Positions 10,640 to 23,929 are shown, numbered from the stretch's first letter. The stretch is DNA of 64,000 nucleotides from Hepsetus odoe (GCA_017165825.1 CM029369.1:19973811-20037810), one strand, 5' to 3'. Notes: generated from the sequence alone by a model not told the origin. Numbers and translations are program-made.

Positions 10640-11565
10640 AATTAATATCAGCTGGTTAAAAAAAAGTTTAAAAGGTTTCTCATTACCAAGAAGCATCTCT
10701 TACACAAGAAGCATCTCATGATGGGTAAAACAAAAGAGCTGCTAAACATACTGATGCCTTTGGTTACAGATGTATTTCTAAGCTTCTGTTCCAATGTTCC
10801 AGTGAGCAGCATTGGGGCCATAATTTGCAAGTGGAAAGAACTAATTTCCCCATAAATCAGCCATGACCAGGTGCTCCTCGCAAGAATTCTGAGAGGAGAG
10901 TCAAAAGAATGATCAGAGGAGTTGTCCAAGAGCCATGGACCACTCGCAAAGAGCCTCATAAATACCTGGAATTAGCAAACACAATTTTTTAAAAGAAGAC
11001 AAAAAGTAACGCACTCAAATGACATGGCTACTATGCACGCACACTGCACAAGACTTCACTGTTGAAGAAAAAGTATGCTGAAGTTTGTTTAAAGTTTGCA
11101 TCAAAATTTGGAGAAGCCAAGGAAATACTGGGAGAATATAGTCTGTTCAGATGAGACCAAAATTTAACTCTCTGAATGTGATTCAACACACCATGTTTGG
11201 AGGAGAAATGGCCCTGCACATCACCTCAAAAACACCACAACAACAGTGAAATTTGGAGATAAAAACATCAAGGTGTGGAGCTGTTTTTCAGCATATTGTA
11301 CTGGCAGACTTCTTATCAAGGTCAGAGTTCATAGAAGATACCCCCAGAACTTTCATGATTTGAAGACAGTTTATGTAAAAGAATGGGCCAAAATCAAACC
11401 TGAACAAGTCATGCAACTAGTTCCTCCATACAGGAGGCATCTTGAAGCTGTCATTACCATCAAAGGCTTTTTTGCTAAATTTTAAATACATTTCAGCAAA
11501 TGTTCAATACTTATTCCCTGTGTCATTCCACGTTACTATATGGCTTAATTTAGGGACTTTGTTTT
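10640..11565 (+). mobile_element. Tc1-like transposon, decayed (family 3)
   Basis: Frame-shifted translation gives the transposase N-terminus (MGKTKELL, then IGAIICKWK), then a damaged middle, then IKVWSCFSAYCTGRL, which matches the LWGCFS block, and finally a good C-terminus (VKEWAKIKPEQVMQLV, then VITIKGFFAKF and stop, about 11370-11485). The stretch carrying the second catalytic aspartate (DNDPKH-type) is deleted between the VHRRYP and FHDLKTV parts. The right end (TTCAATACTTATTCCCTGTG) resembles this family's terminal repeat. It lies just upstream of the LINE at 11.58 kb. Confidence 0.72.
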
Positions 11566-11577
11566 GATATCTTTGTA

Positions 11578-14402
11578 TAACCCAGCCACTAGGGATGCAC
11601 AAGCCAGTGTATTTCTTCATGCTGGTCCCAAGCCCGGATAAATGGGGAGCGTTACGTCAGGAAGGACATCTGGTGTAAAACTTTTGCCAAATCAATATGT
11701 GGACATCTAAACAGAACTCCATACCGGATCGGTCAAGGCCCGGGTTAACAACGACCACCACCAGTGCTGTAAGCCTACAGGGTGCTGGTAGAAATTGGAC
11801 TAGTGTTGGCCAAAGGCGAAGAAGAAGAAGAGGAGGATGGCATGTCCAGATGGAGGAGGAGAAAAAAAAGGAGAAGAGAGTGGAAGTGATGGTAAGGACT
11901 TAGAATTTTGGCAGCATGACTGGTAAAGGTAGAGAATTAGCTTATATGATGGAGAGAAGGAAGGTTGACATTTTGTGTGTGCAAGAGACTAGATGGAAGG
12001 GTAGTAAGTCCAGGTGTATTGGAGGAGGGTTTAAATTGTTTTACCATGGTATGGATAGAAGCAGGAATGGGGTAGGTGTTATCCTGAAGGAAGAGTATGT
12101 GGAGAGTGTTTTGGAAGTGAAGAGGGTGGCAGGGAAGGTGATAAGTTTGAAGCTGGAAGTTGAAGGTGTGATAATAAATGTTGTTAGTGCTTATGACCCA
12201 AAATTTGGTTGTGAGATGGAAGAGAAAGAAGAATTCTGGAGTCATGTTAGTGAAGGGAACAGAGATGGTGAGGATGTGATGGGTAGATATGGTATCAAGG
12301 AGAGGAATGCTGAAGGTCAGATCATTGTAGATTTAGGAAAAAGGATGGAAATGGCTGTAGTTAATATTTATTTTAAGAAGAGGGAGGAGCACAGGGTGAT
12401 GTATAAGAGTGGAGGAAGATGCTCACAGGTGGATCATATCTTTTGCAGGAGGGTCAGTCTGAAGGAGATTGAAGACTGCAAAGTAGTGACAGGGGAGAGT
12501 GTAGCTAAACAGCATAGGATGGTGATCTGTAGGATGACCTTGGAGGTCAAGAAGAGGAGGAAAGTGAGGACAGAGTTGAGGATCAAGTGGTGGAAGCTGA
12601 AGAAGAAGGACTGCAAGGTAGAATTCAGGCAAGAATTAATACAGGCACTGGGAGGTGTTGAAGAGCTACTGGATTGCTGGGAAACTACTGCAGAAGTGAG
12701 AAGGTAGACAGCTAGAAATGTATTTGGTGTAACATCTGGAAGGAAGAAGGAGGATAAGGAAACCTGGTGGTGGAACCAAGAAGTACAGGAGTGTATACAG
12801 AAGAAGAGGGAAGCAAAGAAGAAGTGGGACAGTCAGCGGGATGAAGAAAGTAGACAGGTGTACAAGCAGAAGAACCACAGTGCAAAGAAAGCAGTGGTGA
12901 AGGCCAAAGATAAGGTATTTGGTGAATTGTATGAGAGATTGGACAGTAAGGAGGGAGAAAACGACCTATACTGATTGGCCAGACAGAGAGACAGAGCTGG
13001 GAAAGATTTGCAGCAGATCGGGGCGATTAAAGATTGAAATGGAAATGTACTCACAGGCGAACAGAGCGTGTTGAGCAGATGGAAGTAGTACTTTGAGGGG
13101 CTGATGAATGAAGAAAATGAGAGAGAGAGAAGATTGGATGATGTGGTGACAGTGAACCAAGTGCAGCAAATAAGCACGATGGAAGTAAGGGCAGCGATGA
13201 AAAGAATGTAAAATGGAAAGGCTGTTGGACCAGATGTCATACCAGTTGAAGCATGGAGGTGTTTAGAGGAGATGGCAGTTGAGCTTCTGACCAGATTATT
13301 AAACACAATCTTGGAAAGTGAGAGGATGCCTGAGGAGTGGAGTCAAAGCGTACTGGTACCGATTTTCAAGAATAAGGGTGATGCACAGAGCTGTAGTAAC
13401 TATAGAGGGAAAAAGTTGATCAGCCACTGCATGACATTATGGGAAAGAGTAGTGGAAGCTAGGTTAAGAAAAGCAGTGAGTATTAGTGAACAGCAGTATG
13501 GTTTTATGCCGAGAAAGAGCACTACAGATGCAATGTTTGCTCTGCAGTAGTTCAGGATATGTATGATGGCAGTGTAACAGTGGTGAGATCTGCAGTGGGA
13601 GTGACAGATGCATTTAAGGTAGAGGTTGGATTACATCAAGGATCAGCGCTGAGCCCATTCTTGTTTGCAATAGTAATGGACAGGTTGACGGATGAGGTTA
13701 GACAGGAGTCTCTGTGGACGATCATGTTTGCTGATGATATTGTGATCTGCAGTGAGAGTAGGAAGCAGCTTGAGGAGAACCTGGAGATGGAGATGGAGGT
13801 CTGCTCTAGAGAGTAAAGGAATGAAAGTGAATAGGTCAAAGACAGAATACATGAGTGTGAATGAAAGGGAGGAATATGGAGTGGTTAGGATGTAGGGAGC
13901 AGAGGTGACAAAGGTGGAGGATTTTAAATACTTGTTCAGTGTAACGGTGAGTGTGGAAAAGAGGTAAAGAAGAGAGTGCAGGCAGGTTGGAATGGGTGGA
14001 GAAGAGTAGCTGGAGTGATTTGTGAAAGACGGGTACCAGCTAGAGTAAAAGGGAAGGTTTACAGGACAGTAGTGAGACCAGCTATGTTGTATGGGTTGAA
14101 GACGGTGGCACTGACAAAAAGACACAAGGCAGAGCTGGAGGTGTCAGGGTTAAAGATGCTGAGAAGGCTGGACAGGATGAGAAATCAATATATTAGAGGG
14201 ACAGCTCAGGTTAGACGTTTTGGAGACAAAGTTAGAGAAGCAAGGTTACGTTGGTATGGACATGTCCAGAGGAGAGATGAGGATTATATTGGAAGGAGGA
14301 TGTTGAAGATGGAGCTGCCAGGAAAGAGGAGAAGAGGAAGACCAAAGAGGAGGTTTATGGACGGGGTGAGAGAAGACATGCAGTTGGTTGGCTTGAAGCG
14401 TA

Positions 14403-14404
<2 letters not shown>
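11578..14404 (+). mobile_element. RTE-like LINE, longest copy, inactive
   Basis: Starts with the family leader (CCAGCCACTAGGGATGCACA and GTTACGTCAGGAAGGACATC). The endonuclease is open at 11916-12707: MTGKGREL, VDILCVQETRWKG, GVGVILKEEY, VDHIFCRR, QHRMVICRM. About 30 residues with the central catalytic Asp/Asn segment are missing between EEFWSHV and SEGNRDGED. After a stop the linker and reverse transcriptase continue: WERVVEARLR, EQQYGFMPRKSTTDAMFAL, then a break, GLHQGSALSPF, and FADDIVIC. The reverse transcriptase block with the first catalytic aspartate is missing at about 13549. The C-terminal zinc-knuckle-like region follows (RPAMLYGLKTVAL, REARLRWYGHVQRR) and ends at VGLKR, where a (GT)n tract replaces the usual end. 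It cannot be autonomous. Confidence 0.88.

Positions 14405-14475
<71 letters not shown>
14405..14475. repeat. (GT)n microsatellite
   Basis: About 35 GT units joined directly to the last codons of the LINE, in place of the 3' terminus seen at 3.5 and 27.4 kb. Confidence 0.97.
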
Positions 14476-14476
<1 letters not shown>

Positions 14477-14511
14477 ATATATTTTATTTAACACACACAC
14501 ACACATATATA

Positions 14512-15063
14512 CAGTACTGTGCAAAAGTTTTAGGCAGGTGTGAAAAAATGCTGTAAACAAAGAATGCTTTCAGAAATATAAATAATGATTGTCTATTTAT
14601 ATCAATTTACAAAATGCAAAGTGAGCGAACAAAAGAAAAATCTAAATCAAATCAATAATTGCTGTTACTACCTTTTGCCTTCAAACCAGCATCAGTTCTT
14701 CTAGGTACACTTGCACAAAGTCAGGGATTGTGTAGGATTATAGCCGGTGTATGATCAACCAGTTTTACCAAACAGGTGCTGATGATCATCAATGTCACAC
14801 GGAGGTTGAAACGCAGTCATGTTTGGAACAACCTACCAGCCGAGTTCCTTCAAAAACTGGGTGCAAGTGTACCTAGAAGAATTGATGCTGTTTTGAAGGT
14901 AAAGGGTGGTCACACCAAATATTGATTTGATTTAGATTTCTCTTTTGTTCATTCACTACATTTTGTTGATTGATGAAAATAAATGATTAACACTTCCATT
15001 TCTGAAAGCATTCTTTGTTTACAGCATTTTTTCACACCTGCCTAAAACTTTTGCACAGTACTG
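14512..15063 (+). mobile_element. Tc1-like foldback element with 205-bp inverted repeats
   Basis: The termini are CAGTACTGTGCAAAAGTTTT and its reverse complement, flanked by TA on both sides (14510-14511 and 15064-15065). The inverted repeats extend about 205 bp (14512-14716 and 14861-15063), leaving a 144-bp spacer. Translating plus-strand 14806-14925 gives a Tc1 transposase C-terminus (SHVWNNLPAEFLQKL, then VPRRIDAVLKVKGG, ending at a TGA). The left arm, read in reverse, encodes the same tail in diverged form (VPRRTDAGLKAKGS). It is therefore a non-autonomous element made of two opposed copies of one 3' end. It sits between two GT-type tracts. Confidence 0.88.
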
Positions 15064-15065
15064 TA

Positions 15066-15134
15066 TATGTGTGTGTGTGTGTGTGCGTGTGTGTGTGTGT
15101 GTGTGCGTGTGTGCGTGTGTGTGTGTGTGTGTGT
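15066..15134. repeat. (GT)n microsatellite
   Basis: GT run with a few CG interruptions, beginning immediately after the right TA of the foldback element. Confidence 0.95.
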
Positions 15135-18100
15135 AAGCAAACACAGGCAAAACTATAATCCTATTACAAATCTTATAGTCTACCTGAGAAACACTTAAGT
15201 GGATTTAGGATGATTGAACTTTCTAAAATATACTATTATCAAGTAAAACACAAACATATTCTAATCGTTGTGAGACATTTGCATAAAGGTTTAAAAACAA
15301 ATCATTTCATTTCACAAGTACTTCAGTTTAGGGCCTGTGAAGTCTGTTTTAAAATGTTGATTTTTAACTTTTGATAAGAAACTGATTGACTGATTAGTCA
15401 TTATTGATTGTTTTCAGCATGTTTCAGTGCAGCAAAAAGAGATTTAATGACGACATACTGCCTAACTTTAAATCTCAAAGGCAATCATCTATTTCTTCCT
15501 GTGCTCCATTTTTAAAATGTTATTACTTTGACCCTTTTAGGGCTGTGACTTTCAGCCAAGCTGATCTGTGACAGTGATTTGTTCTCCCATAGTAATAGCT
15601 GGCACTGCGGTGCACTTCACCCAAATAAATGGGGGGTAAAAGTTTAAGGCAACGACTCTCTTTTGTAATAATGATGATGGATGGCATTGTGTTTGGTCAT
15701 GAGTTCTGACACTTAACTGTGACATTGGGGACATGAAAGTGTTATGCCACAACACTGTATAAAAATGAATTTATTCCATGCAATAAATTTTTACTTTCAC
15801 CTCAAAGTTTATTTGAAAACAAAGTTTTGGGCACTTGGGTTTAAATACCTTTTCATGCCATGGCCAGTGCTTTGCATTAACATGTGTAGCGTGTGGGAAG
15901 GAAAGGGGTTCTCACTGCATTTTATGACAAGCAAAATTTTCCGCACAAGACGAGACAAGTCTTCAGATTTGCACTTGAGCCTCAGACGAGACCACACTAG
16001 ATGGACGTCCTAAATTCACAGCAATTACAACACATTGAAGGTGGGGTCATTGATTTTTAAGCACATGCACTTTTTTGCAGTCATTTTTAAAATTCTCTTC
16101 ACAATCCAGCAGCTGTCAATAATAAAGCTCAGGTCCAAAATGAATAATCAAGAATAAATTAATACCATTATTTCTTGATTTTAATTCTGGGATGGGCTTT
16201 AACTTTAGATCTTCCCTTCATAAGCAAAAAAAAAAGGTTCTGCTTTCTCTACAACATCTCCTCACTCAAGCCCCATAATTAATATATGTTAACATTTTCT
16301 TGTACAGTTTAATGCAATAGGACTGATCACTTTAATCAAATGGTAAAAAATTAGATGTTCTGACCCGAAAACGTTTCCTGGGCAATAAATCACAGCAAAG
16401 CAGTAGATGAAATTTCAGAATTAATTAGACCACAGCCATACTGTTAAAGTGTCGAGATTAGATTTTGCTCAATTATTTGATTAGGAAAGTGTGGGGAGTG
16501 GCCCATCATATCCTGGAGGGCCTTCTTCCAGTTAGTGACCCTATTCTTAGAGCTAAGCCATACTCAGTGGAATCATGCAAACTCTTGTAACTGTGAATTC
16601 ATTATGCCACATATTATTGCTTATTGTGTCAGATGGAGTTCTGCAAGCTTGTCTATGAAGTCATTCTAGCTTTAAAACTGATCAAGCTTCACTCTATCCC
16701 CATAGACCTCGGAGCACTTCATTCAGCAATACACCCTGTGTGCTTTTCTTAAAGAATCTCACTTTGAACCCTTTTTGGAAAATTAGTTTGGCCAGAGGTC
16801 GCCAGCTCTAATGTCACATTTAAATTCACTTTGTTCTCTGTGGCACACTGATGCACCCGGTAAAGGACAGTCTTCTCTGATCTTCTGCTGCTGCTCCTTT
16901 AAGCTTAGAGCTCACTCTCTCAGCTAGTACTGTCTCAAGTTGCCACAGTGACTGGGTTTGGAGATGAAATTTGGTTTCCATGGTGACACCACATGAAGTT
17001 GACAGCTGGCTTAAGTGGGTTCATCCTTGAACATTAAAGACAGCAGAAGCTGAGATACTGCTTATTGAGCCACAGTCATAAGTCAAAATTACAGAGCTCA
17101 TAAAACAGTAAGATCTTCCCGCTGCATTATGACTGAATGGCAAATCAATTATATTAAAAGAGGATGAAGGATAAAAACTATGAGCCTCAAAGCGGGAGAG
17201 TTTGAAGATACTGATTAATGTTGATTCTGTTCTTTAAATATGATTGACTTGCTCACAGACGACATCAGAGTTATAAACTTTCAGAGCAGATCCCACTAAG
17301 TAACATTAGTTATCAGCCCCTTTTCTGGTATAATGATTATATAGGCAATGTACCACGTTTTAAAAAGACATAACAGCTTCTTATTTTAAACAGTCCAAAG
17401 ATCAGATACTGTAAACTACAAACAAAAACCTTACTAAACCTGACTAAATAAGTGGTGTTAATTGTATAGGAGTGTCTCCAATTTTTGAAAATGTAATGTG
17501 TAATTACATTGTTAGGATGTAAGCCAGGTTATTCAGAGGGGTTTGAGGTTAAAGTCCTAATTTTTCCCCAGTCAGAATTGTCCAACAGTGTTGTGATGAA
17601 AACTAGACATTCAAACACCTAGCAAAACATAATTGCATAACAATATAATGGAATTTCCTTTATATCACAAAAGTGTTCAATTTTTTTGCAATTTATACAG
17701 TACACATGAACTAATACATAATTTTTTGATTTATACAACACTTTAAACATACAATACATACAAAATAAAGATTAAAAAAACCTTTAGAGACAAATCTGCA
17801 TTTTAAGGAGGTTCTGACAGGTAAAGCAACTGCAATTATAACAATTACATATCTGCTCATCATTGTGTTTATGATGTTGTAGAGTAAGAATAATAATAAG
17901 TGTTGTTGTTGTAGTTATAAGAACTAAGAGAGGCAGCTGAGAAAATAGAAAACAGTACTACTGAGCGGATATTTGATGCAGCTGATTTCAATGGACATGA
18001 CAGTTTTCCAGCTGGATGAGGAAAAGGCCCCTGTTATTTAAATAATTATGTTGGTAGTTTGTTCTGATCTAATTCTATTGCTTCTTCTGTCTGTGAAATA

Positions 18101-19204
18101 AATGGTGGCTAAATATTGTCAGCAGATTACAGCAGACCTTTTAGAAGCCATCTGTGTGAAGCAGTATTTTGTTCTTTGACTGCAACAAAACTATGCGAGT
18201 GAAGACATCTGCTACTTTCTGTTTGTTCCTTTTAAGAATGGAACTTTTGTGTTAAGAAATATGGAAAAGGGAGATTCGCTCCAGTGTTCTGCAAACAATG
18301 AACGATGGGCCTTGTCATTAAACAGCTCTCATTTTAATCTCGTTGATTGGAATGAGTGAAATTTGGCACATTATGCATTCACCACTGTCCTTCATTCAAG
18401 CCAAGCAAATAGAAGACTAATTGTAAATAAATGAATGTGCTGAAAATGCATCTCTGACTGTGGGAGTAAAGCCCATTCAATTGTCTTGGTGAATTAATGA
18501 ACACTGAGGTGTAGACACAGACACATGCTCTCAAATCAGACTGCCCGGCTTCAGTAATCACTGGCTACCTGCCATCACTCCATGCCACACACTCAACACT
18601 GACAAGTCACAGCTAATCCATTGCCTAGCTGCTTCATGTATTTAGCCTAAGACATGCATCTGTTGCTCTGCCATCTGCATGTGTGGCCCGAAGTCCAGGC
18701 AGTGCTAAGAGCCTTAATTCCTCTGGTTTGTGAGGCTGGAGTCTTCTACTCCTTTGCCAAATGGATTTTCATTAAGCTCTCAGCTGAATACTGTGCCAGA
18801 GCTTTGATAAAAGAAGAGCTTCACTAGTTATTTCCATTTTTTTCTGAGATATTCTGAGTGATTGATTGGTTTATTTATTTGTCCTACTTTTTCCAGCATG
18901 TTGATCTCAGATTTTCTTTTCAGATGAATTAGCTTGCATGTTAAGAGCTTTGATGTTGCGGGATGAACAGAACTCAGGCGAAAGAGGCAAGAAGCAATTC
19001 CACGCTTTGTAGTATAAAGGCCTTTTTTCAACTTTGATCATTACCCGCCAAGAATTTCCCATGTTACATTAGTGTACTGTTGTGGTGTCACAGAAGCATA
19101 TAAAATCACATTTGCTTTCTTCTGTCTGGTCATTTACATCTCATACTTTGATAGTATGTGGGTGTAAAACGACATCTGATTCCATCTCAGCTAGCCATTC
19201 CTTA
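15135..19204. other. Unique-looking non-coding DNA
   Basis: No transposon signature or convincing exon was seen. The stretches 16,850-17,050 and 18,060-18,560 have balanced composition and no simple repeats, the look of vertebrate conserved non-coding elements. That is an impression only; conservation cannot be judged from one sequence. Confidence 0.5.
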
Positions 19205-19205
19205 C

Positions 19206-19255
19206 TCACACATACACAGAAAAACACACACACACACACACATACACACACAGAC
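19206..19255. repeat. Imperfect (CA)n microsatellite
   Basis: CA repeats with TA and GA interruptions. Confidence 0.9.
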
Positions 19256-19259
19256 ACAA

Positions 19260-22200
19260 ATCTGAAACCACAACATTTAAACAGAATAGTCAGACAAGTC
19301 AAGATATTGCAATCTATTACAAATAAGAATTAATTCTCTGTATCTGCGTATTTCTTCTCATCTTAAACAACATAGTGGAAAAATTCAGCACTTTATCGGT
19401 CAAAGGCAGAATGACCTGGGGAGTGCATGAAGTTTCAGCATGAACAGCCAGTATGAAGTTCACAAATACAAAAAGGGTCATGAACACAGGAAAGAAAGAA
19501 AAAAGGTGGCATGAGGAGAGTTCTGAGGAAAAAGGAACTAAAACTAAAAAAGGGGGAGGGAAAATTACAGAGAATAATGTGTTGTCCCAACTGATATCTG
19601 TCCTACAGAAATAGATGGATCACAGTTTTGTTTTGAGTTAGTGGAAAAAGCTGCATAGTTCCCACAAGGACCCTTTTGATGTGATTTGGGGTCATGTCTT
19701 CAGCTTGAAGTGAGTATTATATGTGAGTAGTATATTTATTCAACTATATGAGACCAGTTTGCTCAAAATAGCAGTTTTATTATGTCTGACATTGATCTTA
19801 ACTAAGCTTGAAATCTTTCTATAATCCCTAATGGCGATGATGTAGTACTGAGGCACTACATCATTTCTGTCATGACAGGCATCTATAACTTTGACCTGCA
19901 ACCACTATTTTGCACTGTTTTCAATATTATAAGAACTTGTCAGTTTCTTTCAAGCAAACCATTGGTTTAACATGCCATTTTAACTCAAAAAGCAAGCACA
20001 TCGACTGTGAATACAGCAAGTCACCTTGTGTATGTTGAGGATGTACATTTTCTGAAGGCCATTGTCGGCAGGTTGACTTCTAAATTAAAAGGTGAGTCAA
20101 AAGACAGTAATTATAGAATGAGTTGTTAAAAGGGCAGGAAGATTGATCAATATTGACAGGAAGACAGGAAGACTGATATCTTAAAGTAGTGACAGAACAA
20201 TACCGCTCTAAGAGAAGAGCACAAAATGAGGGCTCAAAACAGGAACTGATCTGAACAACATCTGCTGCAAACTGATTCAGGAGGATATTAAGGTCTGTTA
20301 ACACTATTGAAATTCACATCTCAGAATTAAAAAATCATCAAAACATCCAAAGGTCAAACCTTTAAGTGAATTTTCACTGTGAGCAAATAATGAATCAAAA
20401 TGAAGTATGTATGACGTAAGTGTGAAAAAAATGCCTAACTTACAAATTCAGCCTTAACATGCACTTTTTTATTCCATTCATCTGTTAAACACAGCCTAAT
20501 GTTACTTTCAGCTCTCTCCAGGAGTCAGCACTATTTTGAATAAAACAGTTCATTTCTTCCCATTTAAACTGGCAGAAACACAAAGTCGAAATGTTTTCCA
20601 CACCACTCTTGTATCTCATGATGCATTACTTTAGCGGTGAAACATAACCCTCTATCTCATCGCTCTCTCTTTGCACTGGTTCTTATTTTCAACAAGGGCG
20701 TGTTTCTCATTCATCATACGTGCTGCATTTATCCAGTAGTAGGTTTGGAGATGGATGATACCACTTTACTCTAGCAGTCCTCCGCCCAGTTCGCAGCACA
20801 CAGGATGGATGAATCCACTTTAGCGTTTTAGGACAATCGCCGGTGAGTGCTGTGTTTAAACCCTGGGAGCAATGATCTGCACTATGGTTATCAGCTTGAT
20901 GATGGACATGGCTGTTGAACAACCTATATATACATATTTAGGCCCATCCAGACATGTCTGGTAAAGGTTACAAATACAATGGAACACATCATTGACTCTC
21001 AGCTTTGTGTTTGGTAATGAAGTTAGTTGGAGGCAATGTTTTGGTACAATTTTTTCAAAAGTGGATTGGGGCAACCACTTGAGAGACTTCGATTGCTGTA
21101 TTTCATTTTAATTCCCTTTCTATCCCCTGCCTGGTCCACATTGGGAGCCCCAGCAGTTGATGTAGATAAAGAATCATTCCCAAACCCTGAGTAACTGTGG
21201 GGGGAGTGAATGACACTTTCAATTGGGCCTTTCAAACTCACCAGTGCTACTATTTCCATAAGAAAACCACTGGGGGAGATTGCTTGTTTACATATATGTT
21301 GGCCATGCTTGGACTGTTCCATGCTGAGTTAATGTTGAATACGCTTTCTAGTGCCTAGGAACATATTGTTTGTAGAGTCTAAAATTAAAGTCTGAAACCA
21401 AAGTGGTGTTTGGTATAAACATCTAGAGAAAGAACTACATACATGGAAATAAACAATATTGTTCACTATTATCTAGTCTTTAAATAAAAAAACAGAAAGT
21501 GCTTTGACACTTTTTTCTGGGTTCTAAATTGGAACTTATTAGACAGCAGGTGGGTGGAAAAGGGAAATGGATCATAAAACAATGCTGATTTGGTAATAAG
21601 GCTGGCTGGATGCTACACTGGCTGGGTGCAACTTTCAAGCAAGTATTCATGTGAAAAATTATTTCTGTGCAACCTGATTATTACACAAAGCAATTAAAAA
21701 AGAATCTTCACATTCAACACGTATAATCAATGCAGTAGTTAGAATAGTTAAAAAAGTTTTTTTTTTTAATGTATATTGCAGCATTTATTTGGTTATATAC
21801 AATCATCTAGTCTTTTTAAGCCTCCATATGTATGATCTAACCTTTTGATTAGTCCGGCAGCATAGATCATGAGTATTCTAATTAAGCAGATTCTATTAAA
21901 GCAGAAAAAAGTTGCAAAAAACAGTCATTAAAAGATTTCATGTTAGCTTTGGTTAACTAATTTTAAGTTAATAGATTATCACCACATAAAAAGACACTTT
22001 ACTGTACATTATTCTATACTCCATGATTAAAGCAACATGGTGAAAACCACAGCATTAATTGTTTTCTACCTGCCGTGCACCTTCAGATGAAGACTGTATG
22101 TAAGAAAAGTGTCAATATTTTTTCTTTTTCTAAACTAGCAACAACACAAATTCTCATACTGGTAGATGGCCTCACCTTCAGACCTCACTAATAGGCTGGG

Positions 22201-22350
22201 AGAGTAAATGCTAGCTGATACACATGAAGCCAGTCACTGCATTTGGAGGAGAACTTTAGCCATCAATACCATTACATGAGCTACAAAACAACTGTGTAAC
22301 CTATAACTGAGTGATAGGGCCATGATCCTCACCCAGAGAAAGATAGGCTA
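19260..22350. other. Non-coding DNA, nothing recognised
   Basis: AT-rich, with a T run at about 21760-21770. No exon or transposon signature was identified. Confidence 0.45.
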
Positions 22351-22352
22351 AA

Positions 22353-23065
22353 TACACTCTATAGCCAAAAGTCTCTTTTTGTTAAGATTTTTTCCTGTGT
22401 TAATCTCTTCATCATTGAATTTGCAGGATGCCACAGATGCATAAAACCAAGCATTACATACAGCATGGGACTCTCATAGCCACTCTTGCAATAAATCATT
22501 TCAAAAGTTTTTCTCTGCTGAATATTTCACCATCTACCATAAGCAGTATTACTGGAAAACTGAAGAGTTTAGGAACAATAAAAACTTTATAAAAATAAAA
22601 AAGTGCTGGATCACATAAAGTAACAGAGCAGGTCGCCAATGGCTAAGGTGCCTTTTGTTACCAAGGCTCAAAACAACAGAGTTCCGAACTTCCTCTAGCA
22701 TTCATCTTAGCATAAAACCTGTGGAAAGCTTCCTAGAATGGGTTTTTATGTCATACCGAGCAAGAACAATACCAAGTATTGGGTGGAGCGGAGTAAAAAA
22801 TTCCACCCCAGGACACTAGAGCAGTGAAAACACAGTCCTGCTTGACTGACAAATCACACGTCTCTGTCTGACAGTCTTATGGGTGAATGATGAGAGGGAT
22901 AATATTATGGGGTTGTTTTCAGAGGCAGGCTAGGCATCCTGGTTCTAATGAAGGGAAATCATAATGCTTCTGCAAACAAAACATTTTGGACAATTTTATG
23001 CCTCCAAATATGTGGGTACAGTCTGGTAAAATGCACCTTTCTTATCCAGCTCTGTTTAAACAAGG
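22353..23065 (+). mobile_element. Tc1-like transposon, 3' truncated (family 4)
   Basis: Begins with TACACTCTATAGCCAAAAGT, a version of the terminal repeat TACACTATATGGCCAAAAGT. Decayed transposase follows: around 22740 an EMGF-like stretch, around 22785 a WSGV-like helix, near 22900 a block corresponding to IMVWGCFS, then matches to the LVLMKGNHNASANKTFWTIL region. Sequence similarity fades after about 23065, before the C-terminus, so the 3' half is missing. It is related to the element at 42.3-43.3 kb. Confidence 0.68.
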
Positions 23066-23069
23066 GTGA

Positions 23070-23925
23070 GCATGGAGTGGAGCATCTTGAGTTCTTCATC
23101 CAAGAATGAAGAGTAATTTTAAAAGTTTATGTCTAAACTTTTCATTTTACCAGATGTTTCTCTTTTTAAAAACTTTGAATGAATTTTAAATTAAATACTT
23201 TTCAGTAACAGAATATATTTTACTGTTTATTGCTAAAAGAAAATACAATCAGACAGCCACTGGGTGAAGAGAACATCATGTTATAAGTTGTTTCACACAG
23301 CTGTGAAGAACAGTTGTAGCACTGAGACATTCCAGGAAAGATTGAAGTGTTGAGTTGCACATGGACAGCAGAGTGACCTCACAGACCTGTTGGTGCAGTG
23401 GGGAGGGGGTGACAAAGATGGATAGAGAGATGCTGCAGAGCTGCCGTCCTCACTCTGAGGGTCAGAGCAAAGCAGCAAGAACAATCCCATCAGCCCCTGC
23501 TGCAGCAATTTCTTTCGAAGAAAGCACAGGCATTACTGAGGCCAAAGGCCACTCACACTGGCTTTCACCCACAAAACAAGCTTAAAAACCTTTAGACACA
23601 AAAATGTCACAGAAGGCTATTTATTGTATATATTGACCACTGCTGGCCACTAAAGCACAATTACCACACACACTGAATGGCATCAGATATGTATTTACAG
23701 AGAAGGGAAAAGAGTATTCAGACACTTTTGCTTTTATTTAATATACTTCCAATTCATACATCCAAGCAAGTTAAATCCTAACTTTGTTCTTATATATTTG
23801 AATTTATATATGAATGCCTAACAAAATAAACATTTTTATTTAAATAATTGAAGCACTATATTGCATTAAAAAAATGCTTGACCAAATTGCACCAGCTGTC
23901 ATTTGTTGACACTGGTTGGGAAGAT
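23070..23925. other. Non-coding DNA
   Basis: A GC-richer patch at 23,290-23,580 carries overlapping open frames on both strands without recognisable protein. The rest is AT-rich. Confidence 0.45.
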
Positions 23926-23929
23926 TTCA

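Noticed and set aside
12833..13306. 157-codon minus-strand frame opposite the LINE
   Set aside because: It is antisense to clear RTE-like coding sequence and has low-complexity Ser/Leu/Phe content.
14246..14560. Open frames across (GT)n, (CA)n and (GA)n tracts
   Set aside because: They translate to Thr-His, Cys-Val or Arg-Glu repeats and are products of the microsatellites.
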